Below are positions 16,263-24,536 of a DNA stretch of 34,402 bases, piece after piece; the first letter of the stretch is position 1; each line of letters starts with the position of its first letter. Under the pieces are notes generated by a model. The model was not told the DNA's origin. It worked only from the letters and a program-made list of their open reading frames with translations, and made no database searches. The DNA comes from UBA1268 sp965662195 (GTDB lineage Bacteria; Planctomycetota; Planctomycetia; Pirellulales; UBA1268), in assembly GCA_965662195.1 (NCBI GenBank), contig CBFIHA010000036.1:1-34402 (forward strand). Direction: 5' to 3'. The position numbers and the translations under genes are program-made.

Positions 16263-17045
16263 TCAACCTGCATCTCCACCGGCGGTCCGGATTGCGTTTC
16301 GAAAGACCGCCAGGCCGGCCGCCTCGGCGGTGGGGTCGAGCCGGCCCATCCAGGCGGGGTGCTGGGTCGCCTCGATAAACCGTTCGGGATGGGGCATCAG
16401 GCCCAAAATCCGGCCACTCTGGTCGCATACGCCGGCAACCTCGCCCGCCGAGCCGTTGGGGTTGGTCGGGTGCCCGGCTTCGTTGTTGCTGTATCGCAGC
16501 ACCAGCTGGCCGGCCCGGTCAAAGGCCTCGAGGGCTGATGCAGTGGTGGTCACGAACCGGCCCTCGGCGTGGGCCACCGGCAGTTCAAACCGGCTCAGGC
16601 CCTGCAGGAAAACACAGTGGCCCGGCACGGCCTGCAGCTGGACCCAGCAGTCGACAAACCGGCCCGACGTGTTGTGGGCCAGGGTTGCCTGCCGCCGGCC
16701 TTCAGCGTCGGCTGCCGGCAGCAGCAGCCCGGTCTGCAGCAGCACCTGAAAGCCATTGCAGATGCCGAGGATCAGCCCGCCGCGTTCGTGAAACCGGCGC
16801 AGGGCATCACCGAGCCGTTGGCTCAGTTCGAGGGCCAGGATGCGGCCGCTGGCAATGTCGTCACCGTAAGAGAAGCCGCCAGGGATGCAGAAAATCTGAA
16901 AGTCGTCGAGCAGCGCCGGCTTGTCAGCGAGAGCCTGCACATGGACCCGGCGGCTGATGCCACCGGCCCGTTCAAAGGCATGGGCGGTTTCGTGGTCACA
17001 GTTGGTGCCGGGACCACGGAGGACAAGGGCGCGGGGAGCAAGCAT
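16263..17045 (-). CDS. purQ: FGAM synthase glutaminase subunit PurQ
   Basis: Supplies ammonia from glutamine to PurL for formylglycinamidine ribonucleotide synthesis, the fourth step of purine synthesis. The 260-residue class I amidotransferase shows IPGGFSYGDDI, the nucleophile Cys96 in GICNGFQVL, and His219/Glu221 in GLMPHPERF. The N-terminal ALVLRGPGTNCDHET is typical. It is slightly longer than many PurQ proteins of about 225-230 residues. It lies 51 bases downstream of purL and is clearly part of the same operon. Confidence 0.95.
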   Translation of the reverse strand: MLAPRALVLRGPGTNCDHETAHAFERAGGISRRVHVQALADKPALLDDFQIFCIPGGFSYGDDIASGRILALELSQRLGDALRRFHERGGLILGICNGFQVLLQTGLLLPAADAEGRRQATLAHNTSGRFVDCWVQLQAVPGHCVFLQGLSRFELPVAHAEGRFVTTTASALEAFDRAGQLVLRYSNNEAGHPTNPNGSAGEVAGVCDQSGRILGLMPHPERFIEATQHPAWMGRLDPTAEAAGLAVFRNAIRTAGGDAG

Positions 17046-17096
17046 GCGAGGGACCCGAGGGGCGAACGGAACGGGAATGAAACAGCAGCGACCGGC

Positions 17097-20060
17097 TTAG
17101 CGGCTGTCGTGGGTGTGGGCCCGGCTGGGGGCCCGCCAGGCGGCGTCGAGGGCGGCGATCGGAATCTCAGCAACCGTGACGTCGGCGACCCGCAGGGTGA
17201 ACTGGCCGTCGTCGGTCACCCGACCGAGCCAGGCCCAGGGCAGGTCACCGCAGGCGGCGGCAAAGGCTTCGGTGTCGGCCGCGGCGACCTCACAGAGAAA
17301 CCGGCCGGGGGACTCGGTGGCAGCTGCCGTCAGCAGGCTGGCGAGGTCGCTGGCCGTTGCCGGACTGCCAGGGGCGGCAAACGGCACGGCGGCCAGATCA
17401 AGATCGGCCCCCAGCCCGCTGCCGATGGCCATTTCGGCCGCGGCGACGGCCAGGCCACCATCGGAGAGGTCATGGCAGGCCAGCAGCAGCCGCTGGGTTG
17501 CCAGCCGATGGATCAGCTCAAAGACCCGTCGGCAACCGGTGAGGTCGACCTGCGGCACGCGGCCGCCGCTGACCAGGCCGAGTACCGCCAGCTGGCTGCC
17601 GGCCAGGTCGCCGCCGGAGTGACCGATGACCGCCAGCCGGTTGCCGGGTCGCTTCAGATCGGGTGAGAGACAGTTGCCAACATCAGCGATCTGGCCCAGC
17701 GCCGTCGCCAGCAGCGTTGGCGGAATCGACCGCTCCTGCTGCCGGCCGTTGGCATCGGTCCAGGTGAAGACGTTGTTGAGGCTGTCCTTCCCGCTGACGA
17801 ACGGCGCAGCCAGCGCGATGGCCGCGTCCTGGCAGCCCTGGCAGGCCTCAACCAGGGTGCCAAGCGACTCCGGTCGGCGGCAGTCGCCCCAGCAGAAGTT
17901 GTCGAGCAGCGCGATGCGGGCCGGGTCGGCACCGGCGGCGATGCAGTTGGCGACTGCCTCTATGATCCCACCGACGGCCATCTGGTAGGGATCGAGCGGG
18001 CCGAGATGATGCCGCAGGCCGACGCCCAGCACGATGCCCCGCGGCCGGCCGAGGACCCCGCGAATAACCGTGGCGTCAGCCGGGCCGGCGGCCGGCCCGA
18101 GGAGCGGCTTGAGCACGCTTTGGCCCTGCACCTCGTGGTCGTACTGCCGGATGATCCACTCCTTGCTGGCGACGTCGGCTGCCCCGAGCAGATTGAGCAG
18201 CACGCCGGCCAGATCGAACCCGTCGAGTGACCAGGCAAGCGGCGTCTCAGCCGGGGGGGTGGAGCGAGCGGTGAGCCGACGCCGGGGGCGGCCCTCGTGC
18301 AGGAAGTGACAGTCGAGGTCGCCGACTGTCTCGCCCTCCCAGCGGAGCACCAGCCGGCCGTCACCGGTGAACCGGCCGATCGCGGTCGCCTCCGTGCCCT
18401 CCTGACGAGCAATCTCAGCCAGCCGGGGCCAGTCGCCCGGCGCGACGGCCAGCACCATGCGTTCTTGGGCTTCAGAGATCCAGGCCTCGGTGGCCGACAG
18501 GCCGGCGTACTTCAGTGGCACGGTGTCGAGATCGACCTCGGCCCCCAGTTCGGCCCCCATCTCGCCGACAGCGCTGGAGAGCCCGCCGGCGCCGCAGTCG
18601 GTGATGGCATGGAACAGCCGTTCCTCAGCGGCGGCCAGCACGAAGTCAGTGACGGTTTTTTCGTGGATCGCATGGCCGATCTGGACCGATCCCCCCGACT
18701 CGGTCTCGCTGTCGCTGGAGAGTTCGATGCTGGAGAAGGTGGCCCCATGAATACCGTCCCGGCCGGTCCGGCCGCCGGCGACCACCACCAGATCGCCCGG
18801 CTCGACGCGGCCGTCGGCGGAGTCCCGCGGCATGATGCCAACAGTGCCGCAGAAGACCAGCGGATTGCCGAGGTAGCCGGGGTGGAAGGCGACCGCGCCG
18901 GCGATCGTCGGAATGCCCATCCGGTTGCCGTAGTCGCGGACACCGGCCACCACCCCGTCGAGCAGCCGCGGAGGCGGAATGACCCCAGGGGGAATCTGAT
19001 CGGCCGGGGTGTCGAGCGGCGCCACACAAAAGACATCCAGATTAGCCAGAGGCTTCGCGCCGTGGCCGGTGCCGAGGACGTCACGGATGACGCCGCCGAG
19101 GCCGGTTGCCGCACCACCGTAGGGCTCAATCGCCGAGGGATGGTTGTGGGTCTCGACCTTCACGCAGATGTCGTGGTCGCCGTCGAACCGGACCACCCCG
19201 GAGTTGTCGCGGAACACGCTCACGCACCAGTCGTCGGGGCCAAGCCGCTCGCGGACCGTCTGCGTGGCGGCAAAGACGGTCTCCTTCAGCAGGTTGTCGT
19301 AGCGGACATGGCCGTCGGGGCCCTGATGGTCGATCGGACTGCCGAGGGTCTTGTGGCAGCAGTGCTCGCTCCAGGTCTGGGCGATCGTCTCCAACTCGAT
19401 CTCAAAGGGGGGCCGGCCGACCGTCGCAAAGTGGTCCCGTACTGCCCGTAGTTCGTCTGCCGTCAAGGCCAGGCACCGCTGCCGGCTGACCGCCTCAAGG
19501 GCGGCATCGTCGAGGCCGTCGAGCGGCACCGGCTCGCGGACGAGATGCCAGCGGCCACCGCCGGTGAGGCTCCGCAGCGTCAGGCCGCCCCTGGCGACCT
19601 CGTGAATGGCTTCACTGGCCAGCCGCTTCCAGGCCAGCTGCTCAGCCTGCTCGTCGGTGACGCTCGCTGGCAGCCAATATTTTCGCAGGCTGCGGACCGC
19701 CGTGGCCTCAATCCCCAGCAGGGCCATCGCCTCCCGGGCACTCTCGGCGGCGGGGTCGGTAACGCCCGGCTTGGGCAGAACGTGGAGCACGAGGCCACCC
19801 GTCAGGCTTCCGTTTGCACAGTTCTCCGGTGGGGCCAGCAGCGTTGGATCGTCAACCGCGGCGACCCGGCAGGCTTCGGTGACCGGATCGGTGAGGAGCT
19901 GCTCGGCCAGCCGTTGGACCGTGGTGTGGTCGAGTTCACCCTCGATCAGCCAGCCGCTGGCAGTCCGGGCCGCACCGAGATCGAGGCCGAGGTCACGACC
20001 GGCGGCAGCGAGGTCGCTGGCGGCAGGCTCGCGCAGATGAACATCAACTTCCCAGAGCAT
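17097..20060 (-). CDS. purL: FGAM synthase large subunit PurL with PurS-like N-terminal segments
   Basis: The ATP-dependent FGAM synthetase, 987 residues. Hallmarks are AQTWSEHCCHKTL, KVETHNHPSAIEPYGGAATG, GIPTIAGAVAFHPGYLGNPL, TDCGAGGLSSAVGEMG and the second-half ACHDLSDGGLAVAAAEM. It is longer than the small PurL type (about 750) and shorter than the fused type that includes PurQ (about 1300). The extra N-terminus has a segment at 88-155 with VLPKPGVTDPAAESAREA, the signature of PurS, and a preceding related segment (1-70). No separate purS is in the window, so the PurS role is probably carried in this chain. ATG 20060 has an AGGAAAG ribosome site and overlaps the end of tyrA by 17 bases. 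Confidence 0.93.
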   Translation of the reverse strand: MLWEVDVHLREPAASDLAAAGRDLGLDLGAARTASGWLIEGELDHTTVQRLAEQLLTDPVTEACRVAAVDDPTLLAPPENCANGSLTGGLVLHVLPKPGVTDPAAESAREAMALLGIEATAVRSLRKYWLPASVTDEQAEQLAWKRLASEAIHEVARGGLTLRSLTGGGRWHLVREPVPLDGLDDAALEAVSRQRCLALTADELRAVRDHFATVGRPPFEIELETIAQTWSEHCCHKTLGSPIDHQGPDGHVRYDNLLKETVFAATQTVRERLGPDDWCVSVFRDNSGVVRFDGDHDICVKVETHNHPSAIEPYGGAATGLGGVIRDVLGTGHGAKPLANLDVFCVAPLDTPADQIPPGVIPPPRLLDGVVAGVRDYGNRMGIPTIAGAVAFHPGYLGNPLVFCGTVGIMPRDSADGRVEPGDLVVVAGGRTGRDGIHGATFSSIELSSDSETESGGSVQIGHAIHEKTVTDFVLAAAEERLFHAITDCGAGGLSSAVGEMGAELGAEVDLDTVPLKYAGLSATEAWISEAQERMVLAVAPGDWPRLAEIARQEGTEATAIGRFTGDGRLVLRWEGETVGDLDCHFLHEGRPRRRLTARSTPPAETPLAWSLDGFDLAGVLLNLLGAADVASKEWIIRQYDHEVQGQSVLKPLLGPAAGPADATVIRGVLGRPRGIVLGVGLRHHLGPLDPYQMAVGGIIEAVANCIAAGADPARIALLDNFCWGDCRRPESLGTLVEACQGCQDAAIALAAPFVSGKDSLNNVFTWTDANGRQQERSIPPTLLATALGQIADVGNCLSPDLKRPGNRLAVIGHSGGDLAGSQLAVLGLVSGGRVPQVDLTGCRRVFELIHRLATQRLLLACHDLSDGGLAVAAAEMAIGSGLGADLDLAAVPFAAPGSPATASDLASLLTAAATESPGRFLCEVAAADTEAFAAACGDLPWAWLGRVTDDGQFTLRVADVTVAEIPIAALDAAWRAPSRAHTHDSR

Positions 20061-20895
20061 CGCGGCTTTCCTTGGCAAGAGTCAGCAGATCGGTGAGGGC
20101 CTGGCGGTTGCCGGCAGCGATGGCCTGCCGCAGCTGATCAATGCCGGTGGCGACCGCATCGAGCTGGCTGGCCACGGCGGCCGCATTATCGAGCAGAATA
20201 TCGGTCCAGAGTTCCGGATCGCCGGCGGCCACCCGGGTTGTGTCCCGCCAGCCACCGGCCGTCAGTGGTCGGGCGGCGGCAGGAGTGGCCGCGGCCAGGG
20301 CAGCGGCCACCAGGTGGGGCGCATGGCTGGCGGCGGCCAGCAGCCGGTCGTGGTCAGCCGGGGCGAGTTCCTCGGTCTTGGCACCGAGTGCCGTCCAGAA
20401 CGCCCGCACCGCCGCGATGTCGTCCGATGGGGTTTCGGCCACCGGGGTGAGGACGGCCAGCCGGCCGGTGAACAGCTCGGCGTCGGCTGCCTGCGGCCCC
20501 CGCTCGTGGCTGCCGGCGAGCGGGTGGCTGCCGACAAACCGGCCCCGGCGGCTTGGCCGTGACCGTTCCCAGGCGGCCACGATCGACTGCTTGGTGCTGC
20601 CGGCATCGGTGATCAGCGTGTCGGGCCGGACGGCGGCATCGATCTGCTCCAGCTGGGTGCCGATCAGGCCGACCCGGGTGGCCACCAGCACGAGGTCGGC
20701 GGCGGCCACAGCGGCGGCTAAATCGGTGGTCGCTGCCGTGATGGCCCCGCGGTCCTGGGCGACGGCGAGGCTGGCCTCGGATCGGCCGACCCCGATGATC
20801 TGCTCGGCCAGGCCGCGGCGGCCCAGGGCCAGGCCGGCCGAGCCGCCGATCAGGCCGACTCCGACGATCGTGACTGTCGGCCAGAGAACGGGCAT
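20044..20895 (-). CDS. tyrA: Prephenate/arogenate dehydrogenase
   Basis: Catalyses NAD(P)-dependent oxidative decarboxylation in tyrosine synthesis. The 283-residue protein starts TVTIVGVGLIGGSAGLAL (Rossmann motif at 12-18). DAGSTKQSIVAAW and GRFVGSHPLAGSHERG carry family motifs including the substrate-binding region, and DHDRLLAAASHAPHLVAAAL is the helical dimerisation part. The C-terminal GGWRDTTRVAAGDPELWTDI is characteristic. ATG 20895 places the Rossmann fold ten residues in; the frame is open 38 codons upstream. Its 3' end overlaps purL, making tyrA-purL-purQ one likely transcript. It is divergent from the gspF-like gene. No ACT domain is present. Confidence 0.92.
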   Translation of the reverse strand: MPVLWPTVTIVGVGLIGGSAGLALGRRGLAEQIIGVGRSEASLAVAQDRGAITAATTDLAAAVAAADLVLVATRVGLIGTQLEQIDAAVRPDTLITDAGSTKQSIVAAWERSRPSRRGRFVGSHPLAGSHERGPQAADAELFTGRLAVLTPVAETPSDDIAAVRAFWTALGAKTEELAPADHDRLLAAASHAPHLVAAALAAATPAAARPLTAGGWRDTTRVAAGDPELWTDILLDNAAAVASQLDAVATGIDQLRQAIAAGNRQALTDLLTLAKESRDALGS

Positions 20896-21028
20896 GGCGA
20901 TCGTGACGTCGTGTGCGAGAATGCCGTCGGGGCAGGTGTCCCCGTCGTGGGTGATGGAACAATCGGGTTGTACCAGATGCATCCGCCGGTGCGGAGCCGG
21001 CAGCGTCACGCGGAGGGTTCAGCAAGCA

Positions 21029-22090
21029 ATGGAGCAGGAACCGAGTCCAGGCTGGAGGGGTATGTTCAGCCCGCGGCTGCCGCCGCGGCTGCAGGCCGAC
21101 CTGCTCAGCCGGCTGGCGATCACGCTCAACGCCGGGCTTGATCTCCGCAAGGCCTGGGCGGCCGAGGTGCGGCGGATGCCGGCTCGCTGGCGGCCGCGGC
21201 TGGACCGGGGGTCGCTGGCGCTTGAGTCGGGGGAGATGTTCTCTGAGGCACTTGCCGCCACCGGTCTGTTTCCGCCGCTGGTGATCGGCATGGTGGCCGT
21301 CGGTGACCGCACCGGCCGCGATGTCGACACCCTGCGGGAGCTGGCCCGGGTGATTGAGCATGGCGTCCGGACAACGCGGCAGCTGCGGTCGAGCTTGGCC
21401 TGGCCCGCCTTTCAACTGGTGCTGGCCCTGGCGGTGATGGGGCTGCTGATCGTGATCGCCGGCATGATCACCCTTGAGGGTGGCAAACCGTTTGATCTGC
21501 TCGGGCTGGGCCTCGTCGGCATTCCGGGGCTGATTCGGTTCGCGCTGATCCTGGCCGGGCTGGCCGTGGCGGGTGTGTTTGGCTTTCGGCTGCTGCTGGC
21601 CAGCTGGCGGACCCATGGTCTGGTTCGGCGAGTTCTCGACTGGCTGCCCATCGTCGGCCCGGCGGCCCGGGCGGGTGAGGCAGCAGCCTGGAGTCGGGCA
21701 GCTGGGCTGGCGGCAGGGGCCGGCCTCGATGCCGGCCGGCTGATGGAACTGGCCGGATCGGTCGCCCCTGGCCTGGCGGTCGATCCCCGCTGGATCGAGG
21801 GGCGTTTACTTGCCGGCGACACGCTGTCCGAGGCCCTGCGGGCCAGTGGGCGGTTTCCGATGACGCTGGTGGAGGGCGTTAACGTTGGGGAGACCTCGGG
21901 GACCACAGCCGAGGTTCTCGCCAGACTCAGCGACCAGTTCGCCGATGATGCACGCAGGGGCTTCGAGGCGGCCGCCAAGGCGGCTGGGGGGGGCGTCTGG
22001 CTGGCGGTGGCTGGGCTGATTGTCCTGGTGGTTTTCCGGGTGTTTTCGTTCTATGTCGGGATGATCCAGGATGCCGCCCGAGGCTTTTAA
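21029..22090 (+). CDS. Type II secretion / type IV pilus F-family inner-membrane protein
   Basis: A 353-residue GspF/PilC-type protein with two T2SSF domains. The first (about 22-145) has LSRLAITLNAGLDLRKAW and VAVGDRTGRDVDTLRE; the second (about 213-340) has AAWSRAAGLAAGAGLDAGRL and VNVGETSGTTAEVLARL. Three membrane segments fit positions about 127-149, 168-191 and 322-346. Family members are the inner-membrane platform of secretion or pilus machines. It is an orphan: no GspE ATPase, pseudopilin or secretin is in the window. ATG 21029 has CGGAGGG upstream; the frame is open nearly 300 codons further but that part is antisense to tyrA. Confidence 0.87.
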   Translation: MEQEPSPGWRGMFSPRLPPRLQADLLSRLAITLNAGLDLRKAWAAEVRRMPARWRPRLDRGSLALESGEMFSEALAATGLFPPLVIGMVAVGDRTGRDVDTLRELARVIEHGVRTTRQLRSSLAWPAFQLVLALAVMGLLIVIAGMITLEGGKPFDLLGLGLVGIPGLIRFALILAGLAVAGVFGFRLLLASWRTHGLVRRVLDWLPIVGPAARAGEAAAWSRAAGLAAGAGLDAGRLMELAGSVAPGLAVDPRWIEGRLLAGDTLSEALRASGRFPMTLVEGVNVGETSGTTAEVLARLSDQFADDARRGFEAAAKAAGGGVWLAVAGLIVLVVFRVFSFYVGMIQDAARGF

Positions 22091-22130
22091 TGGGTGCGGA
22101 TAATGTGTGGGAACCAAGCGAGGGCTGGGG

Positions 22131-23000
22131 ATGAACACCCAAACCATCATTCGATCACTGCTGCTGGCTGCCGTGTGCATCGCAGCCGACGGTCGTGCCG
22201 CCGCTGACTCGCCCGGCTCGACCTCAGCGCATGCCCAGCGGATGGCAACACTCGGCTACAAGCGGTATCGCGGCAGCTGGCGCACGTTGCAGGAGATTGG
22301 CCTGATTGAGCGGGCCGAGGCCGCGAAGCAGGGGCGGGTCGCTGCCCGTCAGCGGCTTGAACGGCTGCGGCGGGATCTCGACCGCGCCGCCGATCCCGTC
22401 GGGGTGGCCGAACAGATTCGGCAGACCGACGATCCGCTGGCCGCCCCGGCGCTTGCCACTGCTGTGACCAGCGAGCCGGTGCCCCGTGTCCGGCTGCTCT
22501 ATGTCGAGGCCCTGGGCACCATCGGCACACCCGATGCGATTGGCACGCTCGTGTTGCTGACGCTCGATCATCCCGATGGTGAGGTACGGCATGCCGCCAC
22601 CGCGCAGCTGGTCGAGCATCACGCCACTTGGGCGGTGCCCCCGCTGATTGCCGCCTTGGCCAGCGCCGAAAACGGCCGGATCAACCGGGCGGCGGCAGCT
22701 TTGGGGCGGCTGGGGGATCGGCGGGCGATCGAACCACTGATCGCGGTGATTGTCACCAGCCACACCTCGGTGAGTGGCGGCAGTGGCGGCAAGACGTCGG
22801 TCACCTTCACGCCGGGTGGCGGCGGGCTGGCCCTGGGCGGCGGGCCGCAGGCAGCGACAACGACCCTCCAGAACCGTAGCGTGCTGGAGGCGCTGACGAT
22901 GCTCACCGAGGTGAACTTCAGCTGGAACGTTGCCGCCTGGCGGCACTGGCTGGCCGAGCAGGGGCTGCCCCCCGACACCGATCTCAGACGCGACCAGTAG
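22131..23000 (+). CDS. Exported HEAT-repeat protein
   Basis: A 289-residue protein with a signal peptide (SLLLAAVCIAADGRAAA). A conserved-looking N-terminal mature segment (MATLGYKRYRGSWRTLQEI) precedes a helical region and HEAT/PBS-type repeats (RLLYVEALGTIGTPDAIGTL, VRHAATAQLVEH, RAAAALGRLGDRRAIEPLIA). Then comes a Gly-rich insertion (about 222-246) and a C-terminal NFSWNVAAWRHWLAEQ. The last motif is common in exported planctomycete HEAT proteins as I recall. It follows the gspF-like gene by 40 bases and is probably co-transcribed. It ends convergently, 5 bases from the next gene. Confidence 0.78.
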   Translation: MNTQTIIRSLLLAAVCIAADGRAAADSPGSTSAHAQRMATLGYKRYRGSWRTLQEIGLIERAEAAKQGRVAARQRLERLRRDLDRAADPVGVAEQIRQTDDPLAAPALATAVTSEPVPRVRLLYVEALGTIGTPDAIGTLVLLTLDHPDGEVRHAATAQLVEHHATWAVPPLIAALASAENGRINRAAAALGRLGDRRAIEPLIAVIVTSHTSVSGGSGGKTSVTFTPGGGGLALGGGPQAATTTLQNRSVLEALTMLTEVNFSWNVAAWRHWLAEQGLPPDTDLRRDQ

Positions 23001-23005
23001 CCGAC

Positions 23006-24367
23006 TCAGGCTGCGCCGCGGAGGCCCTGCTGGCGGCGGCGACGGCTGGGGAACCAGTCGGCATCGAGCACCCGGAGGGCAACCCGGTTTTCGAGATTCG
23101 GCCTGAACACCACCAGCAGCAGCACCGGCAGGAACCAGGCCAGGAACAGGCCGCCGTTGTGGGCCTTCCAGAACTGGCTGCCGAGCAGGACGGCGGCAGT
23201 GCAGCTCATCAGGGTGCCAAGGTGTTTGGGGGAGGGCCAGATCGCCAGCGTCGCCATCATGACGAGGAATCCGGCCAACACCGGCAGCCGGAAGACCGGG
23301 TCGTAGGCCGGGAACGCCCAAAACCCTTCAAGCGTAACGGCGCTGGGAAAGATCCAGCCGAACATCTGCCGCAGCTGGCCGGCGAAGATGGCGAGCGTGG
23401 GTGAGGTGAACCAGAGGCCAACCACCAGAGCGGCCAGGGCGGCTGAGATTCCCAGAGCGAACCGGCGGACGCCCCGTTCCCAGTAAAAACTGCACCACAG
23501 TGGCAGTAGGAAAACAGGGTAGTAGATGGTGCCGATTGCCAGGCCGATCAGGCTGCCGGCGATGATCGGCCGGCGGTAGGCGGCAATTGCCCAGACGATG
23601 AGGGCCCCCGGCAGGGCATGATCGACTCGGCCGGTCATGATGGCGGTGTAGGGCAGCAGCAGATAGAGCACCGCCGCGGCGATGCCAAGCCTGGTGCTTT
23701 CGAAGTGCCGCCAGCCGATGAAGACCATGCCACCGACAATCGAGAGCTGGGCGATGATTGCCATGATCCGGGCGGTGGTCTCGTGGACGACCCGGGCGGG
23801 TGGTTCGGCGGCGTCACTGCCCGGGGCGGCATTGCTGTCGCCGGCGAAGATTCGCTGGGTGGAAATGTGTGGCAGCAGGAAGAGCAGGGGATAGCCGGGC
23901 CCGAGCCGGGCCAGCTGGTCGGCATCGACCTCGGCGTCACCCTCTTCAAGCCGGGCGGCGGTGGTCGCTGCTGCGAGGTCGTCCCGCTCGGGCCGGGTGG
24001 TCAGCACATTGGCCAGCAGAAAGACCAGCAGCGAGAGGCCGAGAAAGACCAGGCCGCCACTGGAGAGATTCGATTCCAGCAGCGGCCGTCGCACCATCAG
24101 TGAGTCGCAGAGCATGCGAATGGTGAACAGGCCGGTGACGGCGAACAGCCAGACAAAGCCGAGCTGCTGGGCGTCGAGGCTGGCCTTGAAGCCGCCGTAC
24201 TCGACAGCCAGCAGGCCCGGAGCGAACAGAATCAGCCCGGCGAGGTCGAAGTTGCGGACGCTCCAGACCCGGTTGAACTTAAAGAAGACGGCGATCGACA
24301 GCAGCGACGCCAGATAGAACCAGGTCGTCGGATTGACGCGATAGTAATGAAAAAGTATTTCGCTCAT
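23006..24367 (-). CDS. Polytopic membrane protein, possibly GT-C-like
   Basis: A 453-residue protein with about ten hydrophobic segments spread along its length and a basic C-terminal tail (PSRRRRQQGLRG). The N-terminus reads HYYRVNPTTWFYLASLLSI and a central region reads TGRVDHALPGALIVWAIAAY and IGTIYYPVFLLPLWCSFYW. That layout recalls integral-membrane glycosyltransferases of the GT-C type, but I do not see a definite catalytic acidic motif, so the family stays open. A large loop (about 125-195) lies between membrane segments and carries acidic residues. ATG 24367 begins directly before the first helix. Confidence 0.72.
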   Translation of the reverse strand: MSEILFHYYRVNPTTWFYLASLLSIAVFFKFNRVWSVRNFDLAGLILFAPGLLAVEYGGFKASLDAQQLGFVWLFAVTGLFTIRMLCDSLMVRRPLLESNLSSGGLVFLGLSLLVFLLANVLTTRPERDDLAAATTAARLEEGDAEVDADQLARLGPGYPLLFLLPHISTQRIFAGDSNAAPGSDAAEPPARVVHETTARIMAIIAQLSIVGGMVFIGWRHFESTRLGIAAAVLYLLLPYTAIMTGRVDHALPGALIVWAIAAYRRPIIAGSLIGLAIGTIYYPVFLLPLWCSFYWERGVRRFALGISAALAALVVGLWFTSPTLAIFAGQLRQMFGWIFPSAVTLEGFWAFPAYDPVFRLPVLAGFLVMMATLAIWPSPKHLGTLMSCTAAVLLGSQFWKAHNGGLFLAWFLPVLLLVVFRPNLENRVALRVLDADWFPSRRRRQQGLRGAA

Positions 24368-24536
24368 TCCACCCGTGTCGGGCCGGTGCCATCGGGCATT
24401 GCAAAAGGTTTTGCTACGAGCAAGGGTACGTTGGTGGGGGGCTGTTTGAAAGCTGCCGGCGGGCGGAATTACCGGGGCGGCTCGGGTGGGCCTGGCCGCC
24501 GGTCCGGCTGTTCCGGTCGTGACGGTTGAGCGCGGA

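Noticed and set aside
18297..19451. 384-codon plus-strand open frame
   Set aside because: Antisense to purL, which has all family motifs; no ribosome site and no recognisable domain.
20141..21028. Long N-terminal extension of the GspF-like frame
   Set aside because: This part is antisense to tyrA; the T2SSF domain and a ribosome site support ATG 21029.
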